Counted from the first letter of the stretch, positions 1-7,836 are shown. The stretch is 64,000 nucleotides of DNA from Amycolatopsis orientalis DSM 43388 (GCF_000411975.1 NZ_ASXG01000076.1:1-64000), one strand, 5' to 3'. The notes: a model not told the origin generated them from the letters alone. Numbers and translations are program-made.

Positions 1-1215
1 GAACACGATCGTGCCGTAGAGGACGTAGTGGAAGTGCGCCACCACGAAGTAGCTGTCCGACACCTGGAAATCCAGTGCCGGGGCGGCCAGCAGAACTCCC
101 GAAAGGCCGCCGAAAAGGAAGGTCACCATGAAGCCCATGCAAAAGATCATCGGCGTCTCGAACGTCAGCTGGCCTTTCCACATCGTGCCGATCCAGTTGA
201 AGAACTTCACGCCGGTCGGGACCGCGATGAGGAACGTCATGAAGGAAAAGAAGGGGAGGAGCACGGCTCCGGTGGCGTACATGTGGTGCGCCCACACCGC
301 CACCGACAGGGCGGCGATGGACAGCGTCGCGAAGACGAGCCCCTTGTAGCCGAAGACCGGCTTGCGGCTGAACACGGGAATGATCTCGGAGACGATCCCG
401 AAGAACGGCAGCGCGAGGATATAGACCTCCGGGTGGCCGAAGAACCAGAACAGGTGCTGCCACAGGATCACCCCGCCGTTGGCCGCGTCGAACACGTGGG
501 CGCCGAGCTGACGATCGGCGAGCAGGCCGAACAGGGCCGCGGTGAGGATGGGGAACGCGATCAGGATCAGGATGCTCGTGATCAGGATGTTCCAGGTGAA
601 GATCGGCATCCGGTACATCGTCATGCCCGGCGCGCGCAGGCAGACCACCGTGGTGACCATGTTGACGCCGCCGAGAATCGTGCCAAGGCCGGAGATCAGG
701 AGCCCGGTGATCCACAGGTCGGCGCCGGCTCCCGGCGAGTGGATGGCGTCCGACAGCGGGGTGTAGGCGAACCAGCCGAAGTCGGCCGCGCCTCCGGGGG
801 TGACGAATCCCGACACGACCAGCAGGCTGCCGAACAGGTAGAGCCAGTACGACAGCGCGTTGAGCCGCGGGAACGCCACGTCCGGCGAACCGATCTGCAG
901 CGGCAGGATGAAGTTCGCGAACCCGAACACGCTGGGCGTCGCGTACAGCAGCAGCATGATCGTGCCGTGCATGGTGAACATCTGGTTGTACTGCTCCTGC
1001 GACAGGAACTGCTGCCCGGGCTGGGCCAGCTCCGTGCGCATCAGCATCGCCAGCGCGCCGCCGATCATGAAGAAGCCGAACGAGGTGACCAGGTACATCA
1101 CCCCGATCTGCTTGTGATCCGTCGTCCGGAACAACCGCAGGAGGAGCGACCCGCTGGCCGGCGGAGGGGAGGCCGGCGACGGCCGGATCGCGGCCGGGCT
1201 GGGGGTGACGACCAT
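1..1215 (-). CDS. ctaD: Heme-copper oxidase subunit I (cytochrome c oxidase CtaD), 3' end cut by window
   Basis: Catalytic subunit of aa3-type cytochrome c oxidase, reducing O2 with electrons from cytochrome c and pumping protons across the membrane. The 405 codons present begin [14 protein letters not shown] and contain [11 protein letters not shown] at the start of helix I, the low-spin heme His in MFTMHGTIM, and [10 protein letters not shown] at about residue 260, which holds the CuB His and the cross-linked Tyr. AHHMYATG supplies two further CuB His. Reading is open to the window edge, so the C-terminus is missing. The ATG start lies about 50 bp from a perfect BlaI-type operator at 1267-1283. 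Family assignment is secure. Whether it is the main or a second ctaD copy cannot be told. Confidence 0.97.
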   Translation of the reverse strand, partial: MVVTPSPAAIRPSPASPPPASGSLLLRLFRTTDHKQIGVMYLVTSFGFFMIGGALAMLMRTELAQPGQQFLSQEQYNQMFTMHGTIMLLLYATPSVFGFANFILPLQIGSPDVAFPRLNALSYWLYLFGSLLVVSGFVTPGGAADFGWFAYTPLSDAIHSPGAGADLWITGLLISGLGTILGGVNMVTTVVCLRAPGMTMYRMPIFTWNILITSILILIAFPILTAALFGLLADRQLGAHVFDAANGGVILWQHLFWFFGHPEVYILALPFFGIVSEIIPVFSRKPVFGYKGLVFATLSIAALSVAVWAHHMYATGAVLLPFFSFMTFLIAVPTGVKFFNWIGTMWKGQLTFETPMIFCMGFMVTFLFGGLSGVLLAAPALDFQVSDSYFVVAHFHYVLYGTIVF

Positions 1216-1266
1216 GGACGACTCCGTTCGGCTTGTCCGCGCCGCGCAAGGAACCTCGGCACTGTC

Positions 1267-1283
1267 TACTATCGCAGATAGTA
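1267..1283. promoter_or_regulatory. BlaI-type operator upstream of ctaD
   Basis: TACTATCGCAGATAGTA is a perfect 7-3-7 inverted repeat and the best copy of the motif in the window. It lies 52 bp upstream of the ctaD start, where it could cover the promoter. Assignment to BlaI is inference from the three BlaI/M56 pairs encoded nearby. Confidence 0.75.
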
Positions 1284-1464
1284 CATTCGCGGCCGATCGG
1301 TGCACTCGGAGGTTGTCTCGCACGGCGCGACAAGGTCGGCGACGGGGCGCCGTCGCTGTACTCCGCAAAACGGTGTCGTGAACTTTCGTGCGGCGGACCG
1401 CGGTCAGGAGTGCCGGGAAGCAGGTGGACCGCGGCGGCACGGGGTTTGCGCGGGAAGTGTGCTG

Positions 1465-2328
1465 TCAGTTCGGGTCGGGCGCTCGCCGTGCGGCGACGAG
1501 ATAGCCGGTGCCGAGCCAGCCGCGGCGGCTCCGGCTCGCGGTGGTCTCCGGATGGCTGCGCCACCGCCGGGTCCATCGCCGGGCGACCTTGTCGAACGGC
1601 GGCACCAAGGCGGTGAGGTCGTAGAACACGACGTCCTCGGGGCGCAGTCGCGCGGTGCGCAAGGCCACGCTGAGCCGGCGGGAGGTCAAGGCGCGGATTC
1701 CGGATCTGCGCACGCCGTGGCGCCGCTCGGGCCGGATGCCCAGCAGTCGCTCGACTCGGCCCAGCAGGCGTAGTGCCGGCCAGTAGAGGAACCATTCGAA
1801 GGCGCGATAAGGGCTCAGCGGGTTGAGCATCGTCACCACGACCAGCCCGCCGGGCCGGGCCACCCGGGCGATCTCGTCCAGCGCGCGGCGCACGTCGACG
1901 TACTCGAGGACCCCGGTCGCGAGGACAACGTCGAAGCTCCCGTCCGGGAACGGCAGATCTTCGATGCGTGCCACCGAGAGGCGCAGATCGCGGCGTTGCC
2001 CGGTCTGCCGGCCGACGGCATCGATCATGGCCGGGGACCGGTCGCAGGCGGTGATCCGGAAGTCGCCCGGCCGCGCGTCGAGCAGGTGACGGACCAGCAT
2101 GCCCGGCCCGCAGCCGACATCCAGGAGATCGCCGCCGCGGCATTGTCCGAGCACCTCGTCGACGACATGGAGACGCGAGCGGAAGTACCGGGCAGGCGGG
2201 CCCCACCCATCGTGCGAGGCGGCATATCCGGACACCAAGGCGGTATCGGCATAGTGTGCCCCGACGCGATCGTCGCGTGCGTCGTGCCTGGGTTGCCTGG
2301 CCTGGCCGCTGGTGCCGCCGAGTGCCAT
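1465..2328 (-). CDS. Class I SAM-dependent methyltransferase
   Basis: 287 residues. Motif I LLDVGCGPG lies near residue 69, followed by an acidic residue in ACDRSPAMIDAVG and by motifs DLPFPDGSFDVVLATGVLEYV and RVARPGGLVVV, the usual Methyltransf_11/25 layout. The C-terminal third (EWFLYWPALRLLGRVERLLG) is basic and partly hydrophobic, suggesting a lipid or membrane-associated substrate, but the substrate is unknown. The ATG is preceded by ACGGAGGCAAGG, a good ribosome site. A BlaI-type operator at 2382-2398 lies 54 bp upstream. It is a single gene, possibly co-transcribed towards ctaD, from which it is separated by a 181-bp gap carrying the ctaD operator. Confidence 0.85.
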   Translation of the reverse strand: MALGGTSGQARQPRHDARDDRVGAHYADTALVSGYAASHDGWGPPARYFRSRLHVVDEVLGQCRGGDLLDVGCGPGMLVRHLLDARPGDFRITACDRSPAMIDAVGRQTGQRRDLRLSVARIEDLPFPDGSFDVVLATGVLEYVDVRRALDEIARVARPGGLVVVTMLNPLSPYRAFEWFLYWPALRLLGRVERLLGIRPERRHGVRRSGIRALTSRRLSVALRTARLRPEDVVFYDLTALVPPFDKVARRWTRRWRSHPETTASRSRRGWLGTGYLVAARRAPDPN

Positions 2329-2381
2329 CCTTGCCTCCGTGGTCCGGTTGTCTGGTCGCGAGTGGCCACTACGACGGTTAA

Positions 2382-2398
2382 GACTATTTGGGATAGTA
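2382..2398. promoter_or_regulatory. BlaI-type operator upstream of methyltransferase gene
   Basis: GACTATTTGGGATAGTA keeps the right half-site GATAGTA exactly and the left half at 5 of 7 positions. It lies 54 bp before the methyltransferase ATG at 2328. Confidence 0.6.
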
Positions 2399-2561
2399 GA
2401 TCGTTACAGCGATATCGCTGAATGCCGGGAATGCGCGGATATTCCTTGGTGTCCGCCGGTCGCGGCCGGGCGTCAGCGGAGGCTGGGCGGCAGCGTCGGC
2501 TCGATCGTCGACGGTGTCGTGCGTTTCGATTTTGGCTGTCGCGCGGAGATCCTGACGTGTG

Positions 2562-2576
2562 TACCCTACGGGGGTA
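2562..2576. promoter_or_regulatory. CsoR-type operator upstream of copZ
   Basis: TACCCTACGGGGGTA is a GC-rich dyad of the form expected for CsoR/RicR copper-responsive repressors. It lies 63 bp before the copper chaperone start, so copper would be expected to induce that gene. Confidence 0.65.
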
Positions 2577-2581
2577 ATGTA

Positions 2582-2615
2582 ATGCGGTGCGGCGGAACGG
2601 TCCGCCGCACCGCAT
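2582..2615 (+). other. Perfect 15-bp leader hairpin before copZ
   Basis: ATGCGGTGCGGCGGA (2582-2596) pairs perfectly with its reverse complement at 2601-2615 around an ACGG tetraloop. It sits between the CsoR-type operator and the ribosome site (AAGGGAAGG) of the copper chaperone, so it should form in the mRNA leader. It has no U-tract, which argues against a simple terminator. A stabilising 5' hairpin or attenuator is possible. Confidence 0.7.
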
Positions 2616-2638
2616 CGGCCAAAGGGAAGGATCCAAGG

Positions 2639-2842
2639 ATGGCGACCACTGTCTTCACGGTGAAGGGCATGACGTGCTCGGGTTGCTCGGCAAAGGTGAC
2701 GTCTGCGGTTCAGGGCGTCGAGGGCGTGTCGGAGGTCGCCACCGACGTCTCCAGCGGAGAGCTGACCGTGGTGAGCGACGGGCCTGTCGACGCTGCCGTG
2801 GTGCGGTCCGCGGTGGCTGAGGCGGGATACGAAGTGGCCTGA
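2639..2842 (+). CDS. copZ: Heavy-metal-associated (HMA) copper chaperone
   Basis: 67-residue cytosolic HMA domain with ferredoxin-like fold. It binds Cu(I) through the two Cys of MTCSGC (residues 11-16) and hands it to a P-type ATPase or to CsoR. The ATG is preceded by AAGGGAAGG at good spacing. It stands alone behind a CsoR-type operator (2562-2576) and a strong leader hairpin, with a hairpin terminator downstream. A second chaperone lies in the csoR-copA operon at 16249, so this one is a dispersed member of the same regulon. Confidence 0.93.
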   Translation: MATTVFTVKGMTCSGCSAKVTSAVQGVEGVSEVATDVSSGELTVVSDGPVDAAVVRSAVAEAGYEVA

Positions 2843-3013
2843 GCCGTGGCAACAGGTTCAGGCGGCCGGGTGCGCGTGCGGCAGGGGAGACCCGTGACGG
2901 CGTCAGGTTCGAGCCGGATGCGGCAGGCGCTCGCCTCGGACGCTGTCCGCGCTGTGCTGGTCTGCCTGCTGGGCTGTGCGGTGCGCGCACTCAGGAGCAA
3001 CGTCGAGGGCTCG

Positions 3014-3036
3014 GCCGCGCGATGCGGTCGCGCGGC
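3014..3036. terminator. Hairpin between convergent copZ and 3037 gene
   Basis: GCCGCGCG and CGCGCGGC form a perfect 8-bp stem with a 7-nt loop, abutting the stop codon of the minus-strand gene at 3037 and lying downstream of copZ. It probably acts as a bidirectional terminator. Confidence 0.5.
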
Positions 3037-3726
3037 TCACTCGCCCGACGGGAAGTCGTAGCGCGACGGCACGTTTTCGCCGGGGCGCGGGCTGCCGTAG
3101 AGCACGGCGACCTCGTCGTGGGCGGTGAAGGTGACGGCGGCGGGGTTTCCGTTCTGCTGCTTGCCGTTGACGAACACGCGCACCGTTTTGCCGTTGCCGG
3201 CGCGGAGGCCGCCGATGTTGTCCGCGGACAGGCTGAGGTCCCATTCGCTGAACAGTTCGCCGAGGCTGAACCGGCGGGCGACCGGTGATTCGATGTGCAC
3301 GACGCCGCTGGGGTCGTGCGTGTGCAGCGGGCTGATGCTGGCCCGGTTCTGGTCGATGCCCAGCATCGCCGGCACTTGTGCCGGCCGGCCGTCGACGAGA
3401 ACGTCGAGATGGGCGTGGATGTGCTCGACGGCGCCTTCTTCGGTGAGCATCGGCAGGCCCGCCGCGCGCGCCGCGGCGGTCGCGTCGGCGGGGGCCGGCC
3501 ACGGCGGCGAGGTGGCGCGGCCCGCCGCGGTGGTGGCCGGCGGATGGTTCAAGCTGGCAGCCGCCGTGTCGCCCTGGCCGGTTTTGGCCGTGTTCGTCAC
3601 CGTGACGATGACGACGACCAGCAGTGCGACGACGAGCAGGATGCCGCCGATCAACAAGGGTGTGCTGCGCCCTTGGCCTTTTCGCGCTTGCGTCACGGAA
3701 TTGCGGGCGGACTTCTTGGCGGTCAC
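3037..3726 (-). CDS. Membrane-anchored extracellular protein with HxHxH and HTH motifs
   Basis: 229 residues with a basic cytoplasmic start, one membrane helix (about residues 24-44), a Pro/Ala-rich spacer, and an extracellular domain holding HIHAHLDVLVDG (His 102, 104, 106), HTHDPSG (His 135, 137) and VRVFVNGKQ near the C-terminus. I know this as a recurrent unnamed actinobacterial family. The paired His clusters suggest metal (copper) binding, which is inference. The GTG start follows CAGGAG. It lies 14 bp downstream of ccdA and closes the tlpA-ccdA operon, so it may work with that thiol-redox pair in delivering copper or heme to an exported target. Confidence 0.85.
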   Translation of the reverse strand: MTAKKSARNSVTQARKGQGRSTPLLIGGILLVVALLVVVIVTVTNTAKTGQGDTAAASLNHPPATTAAGRATSPPWPAPADATAAARAAGLPMLTEEGAVEHIHAHLDVLVDGRPAQVPAMLGIDQNRASISPLHTHDPSGVVHIESPVARRFSLGELFSEWDLSLSADNIGGLRAGNGKTVRVFVNGKQQNGNPAAVTFTAHDEVAVLYGSPRPGENVPSRYDFPSGE

Positions 3727-3740
3727 GGGTGCTCCTGTGG

Positions 3741-4520
3741 TCAGAGGGGAACGGAGAATCCGGCGATCGGGCCGCGCAGCCAGGCGATGATCTCGCCCCA
3801 GAGGCCGGTGACCAGTGCGATGCCGACGAGGAGGAGAAGCGCGCCGCCGGCCTGCTGGACGCGGCGGATGTGGCGGCGCACCCACGCGGTCGCGTGGACT
3901 GCCCAGCGGGCGCCGAGCGCGAGCAGGACGAACGGCAGGCCGAGCCCGACGCAGTAGGCGGTGATCAGCAGCAGGCCGCGGCCGGTGGTCGGCCCGGCTT
4001 CGGTTCCGCTGGCGAGCGCGATGACGCCGGCCAGCGTCGGGCCGAGGCACGGCGTCCAGCCCAGGCCGTACACCGCGCCCAGCAGCGGGGCGCCCCAGAT
4101 TCCGTCGCGCGGCTTGTGCCGGAGCTTCATCCCGCGCTGCAGCGGCGGGAACAGCCCGAGGAAGACCAGGCCCATGGCGATGGTGACGACGCCGCCGAGC
4201 CGTTGCAGCATCTCCTCGTTGGCCAGCAACGCATCCGACACTCCGAGCACCGCCATGGTGGTCGCGGCGAACACGACGGTGAACCCCAGGACGAACAGCA
4301 GTGCCGCGCCGGCGACCCGCCACCGCCCGGTGGCGGGCGGCAAGTTCCCGTCCGGCCCGGCCGGCGATGGTTCGGTGCCGACGAGGCCGGCGAGATAGCC
4401 GAGATACCCGGGCACCAGCGGCAAGCAGCACGGCGACGCGAAGGACACCGCACCGGCGGCCAGGGCGAGGAGCGAGGCCAGGAACAGCGGGCCGGAGACG
4501 GCCAGGTCGGTGAGGTTCAC
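3741..4520 (-). CDS. ccdA: CcdA-type transmembrane thiol reductant carrier
   Basis: 259 residues, about six membrane helices. It carries electrons from cytosolic thioredoxin to extracytoplasmic thioredoxin-like proteins. The two redox Cys regions are visible: FASPCCLPLVPGYLGYLAG in the first helix and GLGWTPCLGPTLAG in the fourth. The GTG start overlaps the tlpA stop as GTGA and has GGAGG upstream. The TlpA just upstream is the likely partner. It is one of three CcdA-like proteins in the window (others at 7878 and 46584). Confidence 0.93.
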   Translation of the reverse strand: MNLTDLAVSGPLFLASLLALAAGAVSFASPCCLPLVPGYLGYLAGLVGTEPSPAGPDGNLPPATGRWRVAGAALLFVLGFTVVFAATTMAVLGVSDALLANEEMLQRLGGVVTIAMGLVFLGLFPPLQRGMKLRHKPRDGIWGAPLLGAVYGLGWTPCLGPTLAGVIALASGTEAGPTTGRGLLLITAYCVGLGLPFVLLALGARWAVHATAWVRRHIRRVQQAGGALLLLVGIALVTGLWGEIIAWLRGPIAGFSVPL

Positions 4521-5131
4521 GCGCCCGGACCTCCGGACGCGGGTTCGGCGGCCAGCCGCTGGACGACGGGCCGGAGATCGGTGTCCAGCAGAGAAGTGAG
4601 GAAGACCGCGGCGACGCGGTGGCGGCGATCGAGCACGATGGTGGACGGCACGACGTTGCGCGGGTATCCCTTCAGCGCCAGCAGCGACCGGCCCGGCGGG
4701 TCGTAGATCGACGGGTAGGCGACGTGCCGGTCGCGGACGAAGTCCTGTGGCGCGGTGCGCGGCTCGTCGCGTACGTCGATGCCGAGGAACTGGACGCCGG
4801 ATGCTTCGGTCTCGTTGTAGACCTGTTGCAGGTGCGGCATTTCCGCACGGCACGGCCCGCACCAGGAGCCCCAGATGTTCAGGACGACCACGTTGCCCGG
4901 ATATCCGGAGACGCGGAGCTGTTTTCCCGGATCGGCCAGATCGTCCCCGGCCAGTTCCGGGCTGGTGCCGCGGGTCTGCGGCGGGTCGTAGAAGATCGAG
5001 GTCCGGCCGCCGGGGGAGACGAACTCGAACGTGCTGCCCCGCGCCACCGCGTCCTTGCCGGCGCTGCACGCGGTGAGCAGCGCCAGTCCGGCGACGGCAA
5101 GCGCATGCTTGCGACTGCGCGTTGCGCGCAT
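4517..5131 (-). CDS. tlpA: TlpA-like lipoprotein thioredoxin
   Basis: 204 residues. A lipoprotein signal ends LLTACS (lipobox Cys 22), followed by a thioredoxin fold with the active site WGSWCGPCRAEMP (CxxC) and a cis-Pro in NVVPSTIVLD. It would reduce disulfides outside the membrane, for example in apocytochrome c or CuA/copper-chaperone cysteines, with electrons from the adjacent CcdA. The ATG is preceded by AGGAGG. A BlaI-type operator (5152-5168) lies 21 bp upstream of the start. It is the first gene of a three-gene operon with ccdA and the HxHxH protein. Confidence 0.93.
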   Translation of the reverse strand: MRATRSRKHALAVAGLALLTACSAGKDAVARGSTFEFVSPGGRTSIFYDPPQTRGTSPELAGDDLADPGKQLRVSGYPGNVVVLNIWGSWCGPCRAEMPHLQQVYNETEASGVQFLGIDVRDEPRTAPQDFVRDRHVAYPSIYDPPGRSLLALKGYPRNVVPSTIVLDRRHRVAAVFLTSLLDTDLRPVVQRLAAEPASGGPGA

Positions 5132-5151
5132 CGACCCACCTCCTACGTATC

Positions 5152-5168
5152 TACTCCGTAGGTTAGTA
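5152..5168. promoter_or_regulatory. BlaI-type operator upstream of tlpA-ccdA
   Basis: TACTCCGTAGGTTAGTA keeps the outer TACT/AGTA of the dyad, and a second flanking dyad, CCTACG...CGTAGG, overlaps it. It lies 21 bp from the tlpA start codon, overlapping the expected transcription start. Confidence 0.6.
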
Positions 5169-5179
5169 GGTGAGGCGGG

Positions 5180-5503
5180 TCACGGATGCATCGGGCCCAT
5201 GTTGCCCATCATCGACCCCATGAGGACGACTGCGAGCACGCCTAACGCGATGAGAACGACAATGGCGACGAGTGCGACGATCAGGACGGTGTTCGGCTTG
5301 CGCGCGGTCGAACGAGGCGGCGACGGGCGGGGCAGGTCGCTGGTCAGTGCGGCCAGTTCGCCGGCTGTCTTCGCCTCGTGCGCGCGGGCGGCGCGTTCGG
5401 AGAACTCGTCCATGGAGAGGCGGCCCGCGGCGACCTGATGGCTCAGGCGTTCCACGGTCTCCTCTCGGTCTGCGTCAGACGCGCGGATTTTCGGGTCCGC
5501 CAT
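5180..5503 (-). CDS. DUF1707 domain membrane protein
   Basis: 107 residues. The N-terminal half (MADPKIRASDADREETVERLSHQVAAGRLSMDEFSER...) is the actinobacterial DUF1707 domain with its RxSDxDRE and GRLxxxEFxER signatures. A Pro/Arg linker and a single C-terminal helix (VLIVALVAIVVLIALGVLAVVL) follow, ending in a Met-rich tail, GSMMGNMGPMHP. Function is unknown; related domains occur in envelope-stress proteins. It is the last gene of a short minus-strand group with the two small proteins upstream. The Met-rich tail could bind Cu(I), which is inference. Confidence 0.85.
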   Translation of the reverse strand: MADPKIRASDADREETVERLSHQVAAGRLSMDEFSERAARAHEAKTAGELAALTSDLPRPSPPRSTARKPNTVLIVALVAIVVLIALGVLAVVLMGSMMGNMGPMHP

Positions 5504-5610
5504 TTGTCACGTCCTATCCGGTGATTGCGGCGCAGATGCGGCCGTATGCAGGAAAAGTAGGTCGCGGTGACGGAGCACACGGCAAACAATGCTGCGAGCC
5601 AGACCGGCAT
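5443..5610 (-). CDS. Small membrane protein, translationally coupled
   Basis: 55 residues, MPVWLAALFAVCSVTATYFSCIRPHLRR..., one membrane helix followed by a basic tail with Cys 12 and Cys 21. Its ATG shares an A with the upstream stop (TGATG), the usual coupling signature. It overlaps the start of the DUF1707 gene by 61 nt, so its C-terminus is less certain. I have a sense that similar TYFxCxRP mini-proteins recur beside copper genes in actinobacteria, but I cannot verify this here. Confidence 0.5.
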   Translation of the reverse strand: MPVWLAALFAVCSVTATYFSCIRPHLRRNHRIGRDKWRTRKSARLTQTERRPWNA

Positions 5611-5786
5611 CAGCGGCCGGTGTGGGCGCGTTCGGCTTTGAGCTGGTCGATTTCCGCTCGCAGCTGCTCGACCTGGTGCGTGCCGTCGTCGCGGTCCTTG
5701 TGCTGGCCGCGCGACATCATCCACATCATGAAGCCCATCCCGACCGGGCAAGCCAGTGCTGCGATGCCCAGGAACAGTGACTGCAT
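5610..5786 (-). CDS. Small membrane protein with coiled-coil tail
   Basis: 58 residues, MQSLFLGIAALACPVGMGFMMWMMSRG then a heptad-like charged tail, HQVEQLRAEIDQLKAERAHTGR. The helix has a Cys-Pro and a cluster of Met, both possible Cu(I) ligands. The ATG follows TGGAGGTTCTC, a strong ribosome site, and a BlaI-type operator (5809-5825) lies 22 bp upstream. It heads a three-gene unit with the next small protein and DUF1707. Family unnamed; coding status is supported by the ribosome site, operator and overlap with the following gene. Confidence 0.75.
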   Translation of the reverse strand: MQSLFLGIAALACPVGMGFMMWMMSRGQHKDRDDGTHQVEQLRAEIDQLKAERAHTGR

Positions 5787-5808
5787 GAGAACCTCCAGGG
5801 CTCGGATC

Positions 5809-5825
5809 TACGTACTTCGATAGTA
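5809..5825. promoter_or_regulatory. BlaI-type operator upstream of small membrane protein genes
   Basis: TACGTACTTCGATAGTA has an exact right half-site and lies 22 bp before the start at 5786. The DUF2752 gene diverges from the other side, so it could also be affected. Confidence 0.6.
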
Positions 5826-5906
5826 GACGATGGTGCGGCCGGGTGCACACCCGTCGATTACGGTGGAATGACAACGGTTTCACGCCTGTCGTGCCATAGT
5901 CGGCGG

Positions 5907-6347
5907 ATGGCTACCCGAGTCGAGTGGAGCGTCCGCGACTCGCATCGCCCATGGACGCTCTGCGCTGTCGTGGCGAGTGCCGCGGCGGTCGGCTTGCGCG
6001 TAGCGGGGCTTCCGCCAGTCGACGTCCACGGCCCGTTGCACTACCTCGGCGTCATGGACCCGTTGTGCGGCGGGACGCGGGCGGCGTTTCTTCTGCTGTC
6101 CGGCGATGCTGCCGGGGCCGCGCGGTACAACCCGATTGTGTTCCCGCTCGCGGCGATCGCGGCCGGTCTGCTGGTTCGCGCGGGAATCGGGGTCGCCTGC
6201 CGGCGGTGGCTGGAGATCCGGCTGCCGGCCGGCTGGCGACGAGCGCTGCTGGCCGCGCTCGCGGTGGCGGTCGCGCTTCTGTGGATTCGCCAGCAGGCCG
6301 AGGCTGATTTGCTCACGCGCGCTTGGGCGGGCGCAGGGGTCAGCTGA
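5907..6347 (+). CDS. DUF2752 family membrane protein
   Basis: 146 residues with about three membrane helices. The DUF2752 signature is clear: GPLHYLGVMDPLCGGTRAAF (Cys-containing motif) followed by GDAAGAARYNPIVFPLA. Function of the family is unknown. An in-frame ATG at 5868 would add 13 hydrophilic residues. I chose 5907 because the extension has no family character, but neither start has a strong ribosome site. Its last 8 bases overlap the convergent M56 peptidase gene. Confidence 0.85.
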   Translation: MATRVEWSVRDSHRPWTLCAVVASAAAVGLRVAGLPPVDVHGPLHYLGVMDPLCGGTRAAFLLLSGDAAGAARYNPIVFPLAAIAAGLLVRAGIGVACRRWLEIRLPAGWRRALLAALAVAVALLWIRQQAEADLLTRAWAGAGVS

Positions 6348-7299
6348 ACGACAAGTCGCACACGCCGAGGCCGCTGGCCGCCAGCAGTCCGGTCAGGACG
6401 GGACCCGCGGCGGCGGCGAGCGTGACGAGCGTGAGCACGAGGCGGGACTGCCACTGCGCGCGCGGTGCCGCGGGGAGGGTGAGGCGTTCGGCCCGGGCCA
6501 GTACGTTCGCGCCGGTGGCGCCCAAGACTCCGGTGGGGAGCGGAGGCTGGCCGGTGAGGGCCAGCAGGCCGTCCAGGAGCGCGTCCGGCCCGTGCCTGCG
6601 CACGGCCGCGTCGTCGGCGCACATCTCCAGCGTCCGGGCGACTTCGGCGGCGCCGATCGTGAACAGAGCGGCCCACGGCAGGATCGCCGCCAGGCCGCGG
6701 GTGAACGCGAGGATCTGGTGGTGCCGTCCGTCCAGGTGGGCGTGCTCGTGGGCCAGGACGGCGGCGAGGTTCTGCCGGTCGAGGACGTCGAGCGCCGAGC
6801 TGGTGACGACGATGGTGCCCGGGCGGCCGGCGACGCAGTAGGCGGCCCGCTCGGTGGCGTCCAGGACGACCGCGTCCACGCCCTCGACCCGGTGGCCGAC
6901 GATGCGAGCGGCGGAGGCGTGCTCGTGCGTGCGGGCGCGCGCCGTGTGCAGGGCGCGTCCGAGACGGCAGGCCAGCGCGACGAGAGCGGCCGCGGCCGCC
7001 GTGGCCAGTGCGATGAGCCCGGCCTGCAGGAATATGCCGTAGCGGCCGGTGGCCACTGCCTGTACGGCGGCGAAACACGTGCTGGCCAGCTGGGCGGGGC
7101 GTCCCCAGTCGCCGACGGCCTCGACGGCGAGCGACGCGGCGGCGGCCGCCCACGAGCCCACCACGCTGACCATGACCACCAGCCATGCCAGCACGCTGAC
7201 CCGGGGAGCGGTTCCGCGGCGGGTCAGCCTGCGCAGGGGGCGGGGCACGAGCACCGCGACGGTGAAGCTGTAGAGCAGGAGGCAGGCGGCGACGCTCAT
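6340..7299 (-). CDS. M56 family (BlaR1-type) membrane metallopeptidase, copy 1
   Basis: 319 residues: several membrane helices, then the zinc site LAHEHAHLDGRHH (HExxH) in a cytoplasmic loop, a downstream Glu in TLEMCADDAAV, and a C-terminal helix. M56 partners cleave BlaI/MecI repressors on receiving a signal. This copy lacks the extracellular penicillin-binding sensor of staphylococcal BlaR1, so the signal is unknown. The ATG overlaps the blaI stop (ATGA), fixing the operon order blaI-M56. It is one of three such pairs in the window. Confidence 0.92.
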   Translation of the reverse strand: MSVAACLLLYSFTVAVLVPRPLRRLTRRGTAPRVSVLAWLVVMVSVVGSWAAAAASLAVEAVGDWGRPAQLASTCFAAVQAVATGRYGIFLQAGLIALATAAAAALVALACRLGRALHTARARTHEHASAARIVGHRVEGVDAVVLDATERAAYCVAGRPGTIVVTSSALDVLDRQNLAAVLAHEHAHLDGRHHQILAFTRGLAAILPWAALFTIGAAEVARTLEMCADDAAVRRHGPDALLDGLLALTGQPPLPTGVLGATGANVLARAERLTLPAAPRAQWQSRLVLTLVTLAAAAGPVLTGLLAASGLGVCDLSFS

Positions 7300-7667
7300 C
7301 GGGTGCCTCGCGTCCGCTTCAGCCGCCGCAGCACCTGGCCCAGTTCGGTCGACTCCTGGTCGGTGAGCTGTTCGACCAGGTGTGTGAGCACGGCACCGGG
7401 GTCGCCTCCCGCGTCGAGTGCGTCCCGCATCAACCGGGCGCTGTACTCGTCCCGGCTCAAGGTGGCCCAGTAGACGAACGCCTTTCCCCGCCGTTCGCGG
7501 GACAGCCAGCCTTTGCCGTGCAGATTGTCCATTGTGGACATAACGGTGGTGTAGGCGATTTCCCGCTCGTGCAGCAGATCCTCGAAGACGGCGCGGACCG
7601 TCATCGTTCCGCCGCGGCGCCAGACGCGGTCCATGATCACCGCTTCCAGATCCCCGAATCCGCGCAC
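7296..7667 (-). CDS. blaI: BlaI/MecI/CopY family winged-helix repressor, copy 1
   Basis: 123 residues, dimeric repressor. N-terminal winged helix with recognition region IAYTTVMSTMDNLHGKGWL, and a C-terminal dimer helix bundle usually cut by its M56 partner. The GTG start has GGAGGAGG upstream. The recognition helix differs slightly from the other two copies (TTVMTVLDNL), so overlapping but not identical DNA binding is possible. No operator lies in its immediate leader. The nearest dyad, 7837-7853, is 170 bp upstream and faces the divergent ccdA-like operon. Confidence 0.93.
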   Translation of the reverse strand: MRGFGDLEAVIMDRVWRRGGTMTVRAVFEDLLHEREIAYTTVMSTMDNLHGKGWLSRERRGKAFVYWATLSRDEYSARLMRDALDAGGDPGAVLTHLVEQLTDQESTELGQVLRRLKRTRGTR

Positions 7668-7692
7668 CCGGCCTCCTCCGCCTTCGTCTCCG

Positions 7693-7788
7693 GCAATGCC
7701 AGGTACTCAGGCTGCGAGGTCTGGTCCCGCCCAGGCACATGACCTGGGCGGCTGCACCCGCAGCGCGCTTGAAGTTCCTGGCATTGGT
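7693..7788. repeat. AATGCCAGG-ended intergenic repeat, copy 1
   Basis: Left end CAATGCCAGGTACTCAGGC and right end CTTGAAGTTCCTGGCATTGG are imperfect inverted repeats about 96 bp apart. The right half (CCCGCCCAGG, CCTGGGCGG, GCACCCGCAGCGC) recurs at 15020-15085. It looks like a non-coding MITE- or REP-like element between blaI and the ccdA-like operon. Confidence 0.6.
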
Positions 7789-7836
7789 CTCTCCAGGGTA
7801 GCGGGGGCCGCTGCGCGGACCTCACGCCAGCTACGT

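Noticed and set aside
28..1281. Long plus-strand open frame over ctaD
   Set aside because: Arg/Gln/His-rich translation with no motif; it is the antisense of ctaD, where every heme-copper oxidase motif reads on the minus strand.
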